Shown here: positions 50,189-59,658 of the stretch, one piece after another | Layout of the letters: the number at the start of each line of letters is the position of its first letter | Numbering within the stretch: the stretch's first letter is position 1 | DNA from: Marinobacter psychrophilus | Lineage (GTDB): Bacteria > Pseudomonadota > Gammaproteobacteria > Pseudomonadales > Oleiphilaceae | Assembly: GCF_001043175.1 (NCBI RefSeq) | Contig: NZ_CP011494.1 | Span: forward strand, 3,472,001-3,536,000 | Reading direction: 5' to 3' | Length of the DNA: 64,000 nucleotides | Notes under the pieces: model-generated | Database searches by the model: none | What the model was told of the DNA's origin: nothing | Seen by the model: only the letters and a program-made list of their open reading frames with translations | Translations under genes and position numbers: made by a program

Positions 50189-51454
50189 TTAAAAACTCAG
50201 AGTGAAACCTGCAGACAGGCGACTCTCGTCATGAAACTGGCCAAAGGTCCCTGTCCGTTTTCCAAAAAACAGATCAGCCCCCGTCCGCAGAACCACGTTG
50301 GTCGATACTGAGTACTCAGCTTCCAGTTGGATCAGTGAGTCCCGATTGTTCAGGTCATATATGCCGAGAACCTCCAGTGACAAGGCGTTGTTCATTGCAT
50401 CACGCCTTACCAGTAGCGTGAACTGCTCGTCGGACGGCTCTTCATCGCGCTCAGTGGAAAAACGGTATGTCTGGAAGAACTGCGTGCTGACAAACCAGTC
50501 ACTGAAGCCACTGTAATCCAGTCCAAGCACATAAGACGCGACTTCTGACTTCCTGACTTGTCCGGTTGCGGGGTCCAGTGACCGCTTTTCACTTTCAAGA
50601 CCGATCTCACTGCGAAATGTTACATCCCCAAACGGTTTTGATGCAGTGCCGCCGATCAAGTGGGAGCGATTATAATCCGCCCTAATCAGTTGCTCTGAGG
50701 GATCAAACTGAATCAGTGGATCATCAATTGTGTGGTAGAGATAATTCAGAGAAAGATCCCAGCCTTGCTGGAACGTTGACAACTTTAACCCAAAATCGCT
50801 CTTGGCAAACGAGTCAGGGCGATCTACCTCCAGCCGCCCTTCTCCCGCAAACGGGTCCGGGATGAGGGAATACGTGGCGCCCGGTAACGTGCTTTTGGTC
50901 ACCGTAGCGTCCGGGATCCAGACGATCTGGGCAGTCCCGTTATCCAGCGGAATCTCTGTGAGTGCAGACCATAACGGGATACGCCGATGCTCAATATCCG
51001 GGAGTATAAACTCCCGGTAGCTCAGCGGATTTAATACATCCAGCACCCTCAGACCATCGGCTTGCCCCCAGACGATCTGCTGCTTGCCCAGGCGCACAAA
51101 GGCGTCACCGACATAGTTATCCAGGTAAAATTCCCTGAGTTCCACGTCGGCGTGATCACCAGGAAAGCTTTTCTGCGTCAGCCCCGCGCGAAAGGGTTGG
51201 TCCGGCCGCCCCGGGTCCAGTTCATCTTTTGCATCAAGGCGCCCTTCCCCTAACAGCGTAAGGCGCATTCCCGACTCAAAACGCGCTATCCATTCAGGTC
51301 TCCAGACTATTTCCTGCTTCTGCCAACCACTGACCTCAGGGGAATAGGCGGCCTCTACCTCGATCAGGGAGGCGTGCTCAACTTCAGCGGCCCGGACTGG
51401 CGTAAGGAGCAGGGTCCAGATGATCGGCAGTATCAGCATTCGAACCGGTTTCAT
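50189..51454 (-). CDS. DUF1302-type outer membrane protein
   Basis: A 421-residue protein with a signal peptide cut near VRAAE (residue 23). Repeated beta hairpins, the segment RLGKQQIVWGQADGLRVLDVLNPLSYREF and a C-terminal GFTLSF typical of barrels match the DUF1302 family. Its stop-to-start spacing of one base behind the RND-LolA gene shows co-transcription. It is plausibly the outer-membrane partner of that transporter; the substrate is unknown. Confidence 0.82.
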   Translation of the reverse strand: MKPVRMLILPIIWTLLLTPVRAAEVEHASLIEVEAAYSPEVSGWQKQEIVWRPEWIARFESGMRLTLLGEGRLDAKDELDPGRPDQPFRAGLTQKSFPGDHADVELREFYLDNYVGDAFVRLGKQQIVWGQADGLRVLDVLNPLSYREFILPDIEHRRIPLWSALTEIPLDNGTAQIVWIPDATVTKSTLPGATYSLIPDPFAGEGRLEVDRPDSFAKSDFGLKLSTFQQGWDLSLNYLYHTIDDPLIQFDPSEQLIRADYNRSHLIGGTASKPFGDVTFRSEIGLESEKRSLDPATGQVRKSEVASYVLGLDYSGFSDWFVSTQFFQTYRFSTERDEEPSDEQFTLLVRRDAMNNALSLEVLGIYDLNNRDSLIQLEAEYSVSTNVVLRTGADLFFGKRTGTFGQFHDESRLSAGFTLSF

Positions 51455-51455
51455 C

Positions 51456-54400
51456 TCAGTAGCCCCGCTTCAATGCATTCTGCTCAAACAAACGTGGGGG
51501 CACGTCTGCTCCGTAGTCCGTGTTGTGGAACTGGATGCGTGTGGAATGACCGGTCTTCTTGTTGGTGGCGTCGATATCAGTGATGGCCCAGATGCCGTCA
51601 ATCTTCTCAATACCGCGTGCGTGCACCGTCTTGAGAAAATTACCCCTTACGTCCCAATATTCGGTCAGTCGTGGAATCCACAAAGATGAATCGATACGGA
51701 ACACCACCCGTCCATAGCCCAGTGCACGACTAACCTCCTGATCAATCGGAGTCGCCTCTACTTTCCAGGTAGAATGACCATCTACCTCCTCTTCACCGAG
51801 TAGTGAGAATCGGTAGTCCTCGGCAGCAATCTTGCTCTCTTTCTTGATTTCTTCGTAGGTGAAGTCGGTCCCCAGAAAGTAATCGCCGCGATCGGACGCA
51901 GAGATCCGTCGAACCTTCCTCAATGCCGGCAGGTAGAGCCATTGATCATCTTCTCTGGCCTGGTCCTCGTAATCCCACGTCAGGAACGCAGTTCCCGCAA
52001 CGGTTGCAGGCTTTGTATAGAAGATTGCCGTCTTCTTGTTCTCTCCGAAGTAGCGACGAAACGCCCGGGTATGTTCTTCACGAGTGTTACCACGGCGATC
52101 AGTCAAAGTGATGATCATATCCCGTTGAACAGAAACACCCTCAGGGCGGTCGTTCATCTGTTGGATAATCTCATCGACTGCAGGCGCGCCCTCACCTGCG
52201 ACGGCTTTGCTGGTCAGCGCGGCCGCTGCCAAAAGCGCTAGCAGGATCATTCCGGTTTTCCAGAAACTCCCGCTTTGGCCGAGCATGAATTTTGGCTGAA
52301 AAATAAGAGTAATCGCGGGAATCAAGAGCAGGCTGGCAACAAACGCAACCAATACAGACAATGCCACCAACATTCCGAAGTTCACTAGGGGAGGAACTTG
52401 GCTGGTCATCAGAACACCGAAACCCAGAGAGACGGCCAGAAGGTTAAACCAGAGTGCGCGCCCGGTGGACACGAAGACACTTGAAATGCGCTGAATGCTG
52501 CTGAGATCCCCAGGCTTTGACATTGCTTCCCGGAGTCGGTCAATGGTGTGGATCGCAAAGTCCACGCTCAGGCCTATGGCAATGGCGGCGAACATGGATG
52601 TTCCCACGCCGAGCCAAATACCTTTTGCACCCATGACGGCGTAGATCACCAGGATGGACAATCCAACCGGAATCGCTGCCATCATGCCGGCGATGATTGA
52701 CCGAAAGAGGAGTGCGGCCATTAAAAATACAGCCAGAAATGACACGATTACGCTATTAACATGGCTGTCGGCAATGCCATCAATCCAGTGGTAATCCACG
52801 TTAATCCGGCCGCTTATTTGCGCCGTCACTTCGCCATCAAATTCAGCGGAGAGGTAGTTCTCGAGCCGTGGAATGAGAGAGCGGCTAACCTGATAGGACC
52901 CTGTTTTCAGGCTTGCTCTGACCAACGCTGTTTTGCGCTGGGAATCCACGCGCTCCTCGAAGTCAGTCGGATCGCCTGATGCCGTGTACAAGAGAAACAG
53001 CTGGGCAATGAGATTCTTGTCATCCGGTAAGGCGTAGAATGCTGGATCATCCTCATGGACGGCTTTATTCATCTGCTTGATGTAGTCAGCAATGGAGGTT
53101 GTTCCATGTACCTCGGACTGCCCTTCCAGGAAGCTCTGCAGCTGACTGATATCTCTCAACACGGACGGATCGTAAATTCCCTCTGCATCAGGTGCTTCGA
53201 TCACTACGTCCAGATAGTAGGTTCCATCCATCGAAGCATTGATTGCCTTATCAGCGACGTAGATCGGTTCATGTGGCTGAAAATTTTCGATCCTTTCCTC
53301 GTTGATCACCACGTTTGAGGCTCCCACCACTGCAAGGCCGCCAAGCAGTAGCCCTCCCGCAAGGACTTTCTTCGGATGCTTCAGAGAAAGTGAGCTCAGT
53401 ATTTTCACCAAGCCTCTGTTTGGAATCAGGCTGTTTTGACGTTGGAAAAGCCTGCTAGGCCGCGCTTTGAAAAAGGACAGCAGTGAAGGCGTCACGAAAA
53501 GTGTCAGAATGCCCGCAATCAAAACCGCTACGGCACCGAAGATGCCAAAGTACTGCAGCGGCGGCATATCATTGGTGGGATACAGAGCCAGAAACCCAGC
53601 CGCTGTTGTCAGGGTGGTCAGAGTAACCGGGCGCCACATGTTGGCCATTGCCGTAGCAATCGCATCGGAATGGGGCAACGCGGGGTCAGCGGACAGAATT
53701 TCGTAATATTCAGAGAAAATATGAATGGAATCAGCAACGGCAATTCCAATCATGCAGACGATCAAGCCGTTGGTGATGACATAGAATTCTGCTCCGCCGA
53801 CTGCCATTGCCCCCAGCGTTCCGGCGACAGTGCCCGCAACAATCAGGTTAGGAATAATGGTTGCCCGTGGGGTAAAAAAGGCTGCGATCAATACAATAGT
53901 AATAATGAGACCTGCCAAGGGGTTCAACCTTTTCGCATCACGGTCAATGTACTCAGACAGAAAACCGACGATGGCACCCTCTCCTGCAACATGGATTTGT
54001 TCCTGCCCCTTTGGTGCCCGCTCAATGAGCCCCATTACAGCCTGATAGGTCGCTTCAGCCTGCCCCTGATCCAACAGCTCGGCTACGATTAATGTCATGG
54101 AGCCATCGGCGGCAACCAGGCTGCCGTCGTAGAGAGGAAAATTCTTAACGCTGTTTTCAATCCATTTGATGTGAGCCCCATCGAGAGGGCCATCAAGAAA
54201 TTCCCGAACCTCCATTCCAAAGGTATCCCCCTGGATATTGGACTCGGTCGCCAGGCTAGTGATGCCCTGAGGGTCAATATTTGGCACGGATATCAGCTGA
54301 TCACTCAACCACTGCACCAGTTTCAGGCTTCTCTCGTTGTAGATCCCTGCCGCCCCATCGTTTTGCACTGCAATCACCATAGGATCTTTCAGGTTGAAAA

Positions 54401-54605
54401 TTTCTTCGACAGCGCGCCGATAGATCAGCGCCGGTTCGTTGTCGTCGATAAACGCATCGGCCTGGGTGTTCTTTTTTAACTCCCCAAGCTGACTGCCAAG
54501 GCCACCAACAACAATCAGTGCCGCGATCAGCGAGAACCAGCGATACCGAATCAGACGTTTGAAAAACAGAAACGCAGTTGAGCGATGCTCCTGATGTCCA
54601 GCCAT
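51456..54605 (-). CDS. RND/MMPL transporter fused to a LolA-like domain
   Basis: A 1049-residue protein. Residues 1-780 are an RND superfamily exporter (MMPL/COG1033 type): TM1 at 21-44, a periplasmic loop, TM blocks around 225-390 and 630-780, with GIAVADSIHIFSEY and GLSVDFAIHTIDRLREA. A hydrophobic segment KTGMILLALLAAAALTSKAVA near 785-802 joins a C-terminal domain of about 247 residues like outer-membrane lipoprotein-sorting (LolA-fold) proteins (LYLPALRKVRRISASDRGDYFLGTDF). These are usually separate genes. ATG 54605 has AGGAGG upstream; a palindromic operator lies at 54617. Confidence 0.85.
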   Translation of the reverse strand: MAGHQEHRSTAFLFFKRLIRYRWFSLIAALIVVGGLGSQLGELKKNTQADAFIDDNEPALIYRRAVEEIFNLKDPMVIAVQNDGAAGIYNERSLKLVQWLSDQLISVPNIDPQGITSLATESNIQGDTFGMEVREFLDGPLDGAHIKWIENSVKNFPLYDGSLVAADGSMTLIVAELLDQGQAEATYQAVMGLIERAPKGQEQIHVAGEGAIVGFLSEYIDRDAKRLNPLAGLIITIVLIAAFFTPRATIIPNLIVAGTVAGTLGAMAVGGAEFYVITNGLIVCMIGIAVADSIHIFSEYYEILSADPALPHSDAIATAMANMWRPVTLTTLTTAAGFLALYPTNDMPPLQYFGIFGAVAVLIAGILTLFVTPSLLSFFKARPSRLFQRQNSLIPNRGLVKILSSLSLKHPKKVLAGGLLLGGLAVVGASNVVINEERIENFQPHEPIYVADKAINASMDGTYYLDVVIEAPDAEGIYDPSVLRDISQLQSFLEGQSEVHGTTSIADYIKQMNKAVHEDDPAFYALPDDKNLIAQLFLLYTASGDPTDFEERVDSQRKTALVRASLKTGSYQVSRSLIPRLENYLSAEFDGEVTAQISGRINVDYHWIDGIADSHVNSVIVSFLAVFLMAALLFRSIIAGMMAAIPVGLSILVIYAVMGAKGIWLGVGTSMFAAIAIGLSVDFAIHTIDRLREAMSKPGDLSSIQRISSVFVSTGRALWFNLLAVSLGFGVLMTSQVPPLVNFGMLVALSVLVAFVASLLLIPAITLIFQPKFMLGQSGSFWKTGMILLALLAAAALTSKAVAGEGAPAVDEIIQQMNDRPEGVSVQRDMIITLTDRRGNTREEHTRAFRRYFGENKKTAIFYTKPATVAGTAFLTWDYEDQAREDDQWLYLPALRKVRRISASDRGDYFLGTDFTYEEIKKESKIAAEDYRFSLLGEEEVDGHSTWKVEATPIDQEVSRALGYGRVVFRIDSSLWIPRLTEYWDVRGNFLKTVHARGIEKIDGIWAITDIDATNKKTGHSTRIQFHNTDYGADVPPRLFEQNALKRGY

Positions 54606-54616
54606 CACCTCCTCCT

Positions 54617-54630
54617 AGTGTATATACACT
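54617..54630. promoter_or_regulatory. Palindromic operator upstream of the RND-LolA gene
   Basis: The perfect palindrome AGTGTATATACACT lies 12 bases before the transporter ATG and contains a TATATA that can serve as -10. The same 14 bases recur at 55609. Confidence 0.8.
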
Positions 54631-54687
54631 TCAAAGATGTTTAAAAAAGGCGCTTCGACGCCCTACGCTATTCACTTTTTCCTATGC

Positions 54688-55530
54688 TCAGATGCTTATC
54701 AGGGCCGGACGGGGTGAATGGATAAACTTCACGATCTCGCTAATCACATCAGGGTTCTGCAAAAGTCGGCTATGACCATACCCACTGGTCTCGAACAACC
54801 GGCTGCGCGGGAAAACCTCATTCAGCGCCTTTGATTCAATGACTGGCACCTCTTGATCCATAACGTCGTGAACCAGCAACGTGGGTTCCATGATTGCTGG
54901 TGCGAGCGTGACCAGATCTAACCGGTTAACATCCAACCCTACCGTTGTTTCCATACCACGGATGAAAAGTCGTTTACTCTTTTCGCCAAGATTCACGAAT
55001 CGGGCAAACCGGTTCAGTACCCCCTCAATCGTTGCTGGGCCTGAAACTAGTACCAAACGGTCGAAACAGCTTTTCATTGCTTGTACATACACCAGCGCGG
55101 CCGCGCCCAGGGAGTGCCCGATAGCAACATCAAAGGGTACTCCCACGTAATCACGTGCTTCCAGAACGGCTTCAATAAACCGCCCGGGATGCGATTCCTC
55201 TGCGTGAGATTCCCCATGCCCCAGAGGATGAACCGCATAAATGGTGTACTCATTCGGATCAAGCTGACTGATCAGATCTTTGAATTGCCCGATCCAGCCA
55301 GACCATCCGTGCAACAGCAGCATCTTCTTCTGACCGTTGCCGTGGATGGACAAAACGCCTCCTCCACTCAATTGCACGGCCTGATCAAACAACGGAATCG
55401 ATGACCTTCGTCGTTCTTCTTTAATCCGGGGACTGGTCATTAGCTTGACAGCTTTTCGAGCGGCTCCCGGAGGTGACAATCGGCTATATATGCCAAAAAA
55501 AGCTTGCAGCAAGCTTAGTGATAAACTCAT
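54688..55530 (-). CDS. Alpha/beta hydrolase
   Basis: A 280-residue cytoplasmic-type hydrolase: LLLHGWSGW oxyanion region, nucleophile elbow AIGHSLGAAAL, Asp in HDVMDQEVPV and His in SGYGHSRLL. The start is ATG 55530 (MSLSLSLL) with GGAAGG upstream; the longer frame adds 17 residues. It is upstream of the RND-LolA gene on the same strand and has its own copy of the operator. The substrate is unknown, possibly an ester or lipid. Confidence 0.85.
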   Translation of the reverse strand: MSLSLSLLQAFFGIYSRLSPPGAARKAVKLMTSPRIKEERRRSSIPLFDQAVQLSGGGVLSIHGNGQKKMLLLHGWSGWIGQFKDLISQLDPNEYTIYAVHPLGHGESHAEESHPGRFIEAVLEARDYVGVPFDVAIGHSLGAAALVYVQAMKSCFDRLVLVSGPATIEGVLNRFARFVNLGEKSKRLFIRGMETTVGLDVNRLDLVTLAPAIMEPTLLVHDVMDQEVPVIESKALNEVFPRSRLFETSGYGHSRLLQNPDVISEIVKFIHSPRPALISI

Positions 55531-55608
55531 GTGACCTTCCCTCCGACTGAACTTCAACAATGTGATCTGACTCGGAATCAACTACGGACTCTCAAATTCC
55601 ATTTGTGA

Positions 55609-55622
55609 AGTGTATATACACT
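55609..55622. promoter_or_regulatory. Palindromic operator upstream of the alpha/beta hydrolase
   Basis: A second perfect AGTGTATATACACT, 78 bases before the hydrolase ATG. On the minus strand TTGCGC and TATACA at 16 bases spacing place the -10 inside the palindrome. Confidence 0.8.
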
Positions 55623-55742
55623 ACAATAGGGTGCGCAAGAGGAAATTTCGTGAATTTGATATTAATAAATGCCGAGGAGAAGGAACTGCTTTACGCCATT
55701 CAACTAGTGGCAGTAGACATTCCCGTTGGGTGAACCTACCAT

Positions 55743-55756
55743 GATGCATATACACT
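55743..55756. promoter_or_regulatory. Imperfect operator at the MarR gene start
   Basis: GATGCATATACACT matches the palindrome at 11 of 14 positions and shares TATACACTTCA with the site at 54617. It lies 20 bases before the chosen MarR start, fitting autoregulation. Confidence 0.6.
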
Positions 55757-55776
55757 TCATGAAGCAGGAACCGGCA

Positions 55777-56244
55777 ATGTCCGAGCACTTATCCGACAGC
55801 CATAATACGACGCCTCTGGATGTCGCCCAAACGTGTGCGGCGCTGTATTCAAGGGTGTTTTCAAGGCTGGTAACCCGCCACTATAACAACAGCCTGTCGG
55901 AAACCGGTCTTCGCATCACTCAGTTTTCCATACTGAATGCCATCAAATTATCACCACCAAACTCCATCAACGAGCTTGCGGATCTGCTTGGCATGGAGAG
56001 AACATCACTGCAACGGACTGTCGAAAAGCTGATAGCCAAAGGCCTGCTCCAATCTCAACCTACAGGCCACAAACGCTCTTTGGGCCTGTCACTCACGACT
56101 AAGGGCGAAGAAATATTCCAGCAAGCATTGCTCAAATGGGAAGAAGCTCATGAGGAGTTTACCAGCCTGGTTGGAGAGGATGACTGGGCGGAAATGGCCC
56201 AAAAACTCTGGCGATACAGCGGCAAACTTAAGTCCACACTCTAG
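55777..56244 (+). CDS. MarR family transcriptional regulator
   Basis: A 155-residue winged-helix repressor: ITQFSILNAIKLSPPNSINELADLLGMERTSLQRTVEKLIAKGLL and the wing GHKRSLGLSLTTKGEE. Of four in-frame ATG codons, 55777 (MSEHLSD) has AGGA seven bases upstream and lies beyond the operator, so I prefer it. It is divergent from the hydrolase and RND genes and is the likely binder of the three palindromic sites. Confidence 0.9.
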   Translation: MSEHLSDSHNTTPLDVAQTCAALYSRVFSRLVTRHYNNSLSETGLRITQFSILNAIKLSPPNSINELADLLGMERTSLQRTVEKLIAKGLLQSQPTGHKRSLGLSLTTKGEEIFQQALLKWEEAHEEFTSLVGEDDWAEMAQKLWRYSGKLKSTL

Positions 56245-56263
56245 ACTCACGGATTGGCAGCCA

Positions 56264-57844
56264 CTAGATATCCAGAACCAGAGAATTCCCCTTTGCGCGC
56301 GAAACACACGGGCACATCAGGCCCCCGCTATCGCGTTCGAAGGGTGTGAGTGCTTCGTCCCAATGCTCTGGTTCGCCAGCAAGAACCTTGACGGCGCATG
56401 ATTTACACTGGCCAACACGGCAGCTGTTTGGAATCTCGACACCTGCATCCAGAATGGCATCCAGAAGTGTCTGGTCCGGTGTGACATGAAGCACCTCTCC
56501 GGATCGCAAAAGTGTCACTTCAACCAGTCTGGCGTCGGCTCCAACCTGCGCATCAAAGCGTTCGAAGTGAACGCGTTCCCGATCGATTCCGAGTTGGTTC
56601 GCAGCAATGAGTACCCCGTCAATCAATTTCGCGGGGCCGCAGACATAAACTTCGGCGTTGGCAGGCGCGCTCGCCAAAACTCTTTCGAGATCCATTCTCT
56701 GGCCGAGATCTCCAACGTAACTGGTCATTCTCGGCCCGAACTCCCTTTGTAGTCGGTCAAGGTAGGCCATTGCAGACGCTTTCCTACCGGTGTAATGAAG
56801 TTCGAAATCAACAGTCTGGTCTTGCAGCGCCTGAGCGATCGACTTTATAGGTGTGATACCGATACCACCGGCAATCAGGACAGCTGGATTTGTGTCAGTT
56901 TGGATATCGAAGTAGTTGATTGGCAGGGAGACCCCCAAAACGCTACCTAATTGATAGTTCTTGTGGATCCAGTCCGACCCTCCCCGACCATCGGGCTCGC
57001 AGAATACCGCAATCTCATAAACGTCTCTGCGGTTTGGATTGGAGGCAATGGAGTATCGGCGGACCTCGTTTGTACTGCTGCCCAAAACAACGGGCACTTC
57101 GATGTGCGCCCCTGGCTTGATGTCTGGTAGTGGTTCTCCGGAGGGCGCTCTTAGCTCAAATGCCCGAATCCTGTCAGCGAGTTGTCGCACACCAGTTACA
57201 ATCAGCTCAAGCTCCCCCTCCCCGATCTTAGAGATATTCGGCGATGCCAACTGCCCTGCCCGGGATCTCAGATCGCGATTCTCTTCGCGCTCCAATTCGA
57301 TCAGCTTGTCCACCTCGGCCTGGCTGTAACGAGGCGTAATATGTTGCGGGCAATTCCAGTCAAACGCCTCGATGTGAATGATCATTCCCCGCTCCACGCG
57401 AGCTCGATAACCATCATCTTCCAGACGCACCATTTTGGGGGTGTCATCGCCATCCACGAGCTCCATCCGCCCAAGCAGTTTCAGCCGGACGCGATTCGGA
57501 TAATCCATGAAAAACACAGCTACCCGATCATTTTTCAGGACATTCCCTGTCGTGACGTACTGTCGGTTACCGGAATAGTCGGCAAACCCAAGCGTCGACT
57601 GATCGAGAACCTTCAGAAAACCTGCAGGCCCGCCACGATGCTGCAGATACGGCCATCCGGTCTCGCTAACACTCGCCATATAAAAGCTGTCTCGGGCTTC
57701 AATGAAGGCCTTTTCGCGCTCACTTAGCAGGTTATTATGATCAGGTCCCGAGTCCATGGACGCATAACCCGAGCGACTGCCCATTGCCTCCTGGACCCGC
57801 CTAACCGTCTGAGTAAAAGCAATCTCCGCAAATTTATGAGCCAT
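56264..57844 (-). CDS. Flavin-domain/ferredoxin reductase/2Fe-2S fusion protein
   Basis: A 526-residue three-part redox protein. Residues 1-190 resemble pyridoxamine-phosphate-oxidase-like FMN-binding proteins (EKAFIEARDSFYMASVSETGWPYLQHRGG). Residues 215-435 are a ferredoxin-NADP reductase module (RRYSIASNP, LIAGGIGITPIKS, VYVCGPAKLID). The C-terminus is a plant-type ferredoxin with Cys475, Cys480, Cys483 and Cys511 or 513. Such proteins feed electrons from NAD(P)H to an oxygenase or reduce a small substrate; no oxygenase is adjacent. It converges on the MarR gene. Confidence 0.88.
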   Translation of the reverse strand: MAHKFAEIAFTQTVRRVQEAMGSRSGYASMDSGPDHNNLLSEREKAFIEARDSFYMASVSETGWPYLQHRGGPAGFLKVLDQSTLGFADYSGNRQYVTTGNVLKNDRVAVFFMDYPNRVRLKLLGRMELVDGDDTPKMVRLEDDGYRARVERGMIIHIEAFDWNCPQHITPRYSQAEVDKLIELEREENRDLRSRAGQLASPNISKIGEGELELIVTGVRQLADRIRAFELRAPSGEPLPDIKPGAHIEVPVVLGSSTNEVRRYSIASNPNRRDVYEIAVFCEPDGRGGSDWIHKNYQLGSVLGVSLPINYFDIQTDTNPAVLIAGGIGITPIKSIAQALQDQTVDFELHYTGRKASAMAYLDRLQREFGPRMTSYVGDLGQRMDLERVLASAPANAEVYVCGPAKLIDGVLIAANQLGIDRERVHFERFDAQVGADARLVEVTLLRSGEVLHVTPDQTLLDAILDAGVEIPNSCRVGQCKSCAVKVLAGEPEHWDEALTPFERDSGGLMCPCVSRAKGNSLVLDI

Positions 57845-57928
57845 GGTTTTCTCTCTTGGTTCCAGATGATCTTTATGGAAGGCCGAGACGCTGCTGCTCT
57901 ATCAAACAACGCATCCCGGCCACCAACG

Positions 57929-58474
57929 CTAGTGGCTAAGCTCAAGTTCAACAGACGGAAAATCAATCGCGACCCGGCTGGCTTTGCCCAGAATGTTGGT
58001 AAGAACGTTCATACCAACGTGTGTGATGATTTCTACAATGTCTGCCTCTGAGAAGCCTGCATCCCGGACCTCCTGAAGCTCAGCGTTGGTCACGTCTCCG
58101 TTGTGTTCGGCAATCGCCCGCGCAAACTTCACGGCTGAAGCGGCCTTTGCGTCCCCGCTGCTACCGGCTCTGTTGGCCTCAATCTCCGAGCCACTGAGTC
58201 CCGCTTTCCGACCAATCGCCGTGTGAGCAGATACGCAGTACTGACAAGCGTTTTGCTGAGCTACGGTCAACGCAATCCGCTCTCGGGTTTGCAGATCCAG
58301 GCTGCCTTCTTCTGAGATGGAATGCAGTCCCAGAAAAGCCCGCAGGGCCGAGGGGGAGTTTGCAAACACCTTCAGAAAATTAGGCACCATACCTAGCTTC
58401 CCCTGGATAGCTTCTAGTAACTCCGCCTGCTCAAATGTTGCATTACCTTTTTCAACGACATTAATACGGCTCAT
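57929..58474 (-). CDS. Carboxymuconolactone decarboxylase/AhpD-like protein
   Basis: A 181-residue protein of the AhpD/CMD family. The redox motif NACQYCVSAHTAIGRKAGL holds the CxxC and His; the N-terminal GKLGMVPNFLKVFANSP is typical of peroxidase-related members. The start is ATG 58474 with GGAG upstream; the longer frame adds 49 residues across the intergenic region. It is divergent from a LysR gene and just upstream of the flavin-ferredoxin fusion, so a shared oxidative or electrophile response is plausible. Confidence 0.88.
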   Translation of the reverse strand: MSRINVVEKGNATFEQAELLEAIQGKLGMVPNFLKVFANSPSALRAFLGLHSISEEGSLDLQTRERIALTVAQQNACQYCVSAHTAIGRKAGLSGSEIEANRAGSSGDAKAASAVKFARAIAEHNGDVTNAELQEVRDAGFSEADIVEIITHVGMNVLTNILGKASRVAIDFPSVELELSH

Positions 58475-58606
58475 AGCTCCAATCCTCTGATGATTTGTTG
58501 AGCGTTCCGGTGTTATCTCGGAACGTGCTATCACTATGGCTGTTCCTGGAGAATTGGAGAATAATCGCAAAAGGCAGAACATTATTTCGCTTGGAGTAAT
58601 AATTGA

Positions 58607-59500
58607 ATGGACCGAATTCATCAGATGCAGGTGCTGGTTGCCGTCGCAGAGGAAGGAGGCTTTTCATCGGCGGCTCGACGACTGAGCCTCTCAGGGCCGG
58701 CAATTACGCGCGCCATTTCCTCCCTGGAAGAAGATTTGAACGTTCAGCTTTTTAAGCGCACAACCAGGCAGGTCCGGATTACTGAAGCTGGGGCGCGCTA
58801 TCTGGAAGATGTCAAACGGATCCTGTCCGATATTACAGATGCAGAAGAAACCATCTCGGGAACAGCAGCTGCGCCAAAGGGACATCTTGTGGTAACAGCC
58901 CCCGCAATGTTTGGTCGTCTTCACGTGATGCCCGGCATTGCAACGTTCCTCAAAAAGTTTCCGGACATGACCGTCGACGCCCTCTTACTTGACCGCATCG
59001 TTGATATGCTGGAAGAAGGTGTAGACGTGGGCGTGAGAATTGGCCGATTGCCGGATTCCAGCATTCGAGCCAGGAAAGTTGCGGAAGTCCGTACGGTTCT
59101 GGTCGGTTCCCCTGACTACCTGGTGGCCAAGGGCATTCCCCGCTCACCAAAAGATTTGGCAAATCACGCGCTAATTGCAGCCAGGACAGGAAACTTCTCT
59201 CCAGCCTGGAGATTTAGTGCTGAAAACCGGGAAATCAGCGTAAAAGTAAGACCGAGACTGACCGCCACATCGAATGACGCTGTTATCGAAGCAGCCGTTA
59301 ATGGCCTCGGGATTACTCGGGCACTGTCCTATCAGGTAGGACCCGCTGTTGCCGACGGTAGACTGAAGGTTGTCCTTGAAGAGTGGGAGTTGCCGCCAAT
59401 CCCTGTGCACATAATCCATCGTGAAGATCGAACCGTTCCTGTCAAAGTTCGAGCATTCATTGACTGCCTTTATGACAGCCTAAAAAACGCGCTTGACTGA
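58607..59500 (+). CDS. LysR family transcriptional regulator
   Basis: A 297-residue regulator of the AaeR/YhjC-like group: helix-turn-helix MQVLVAVAEEGGFSSAARRLSLSGPAITRAISSLE, then the effector domain from KGHLVVTAPAMFGR. It is divergent from the AhpD-like gene with 132 bases between, the classical LysR arrangement, so it probably controls that gene and the flavin fusion gene. Confidence 0.92.
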   Translation: MDRIHQMQVLVAVAEEGGFSSAARRLSLSGPAITRAISSLEEDLNVQLFKRTTRQVRITEAGARYLEDVKRILSDITDAEETISGTAAAPKGHLVVTAPAMFGRLHVMPGIATFLKKFPDMTVDALLLDRIVDMLEEGVDVGVRIGRLPDSSIRARKVAEVRTVLVGSPDYLVAKGIPRSPKDLANHALIAARTGNFSPAWRFSAENREISVKVRPRLTATSNDAVIEAAVNGLGITRALSYQVGPAVADGRLKVVLEEWELPPIPVHIIHREDRTVPVKVRAFIDCLYDSLKNALD

Positions 59501-59658
59501 TTCAGTAGATACTGACTCGCGAGGTGGTAAAAGCATACCCTCAAAATTCTAGATTGAGCGACGAGCTGCAGCCAATGTCAGTCGTTCCTAGGTAATCCCC
59601 CCTAAAAACCGAGGTCAAAAGTAGAATTTTCCATAAGCTAAACGCAGGGAGATTCTGC

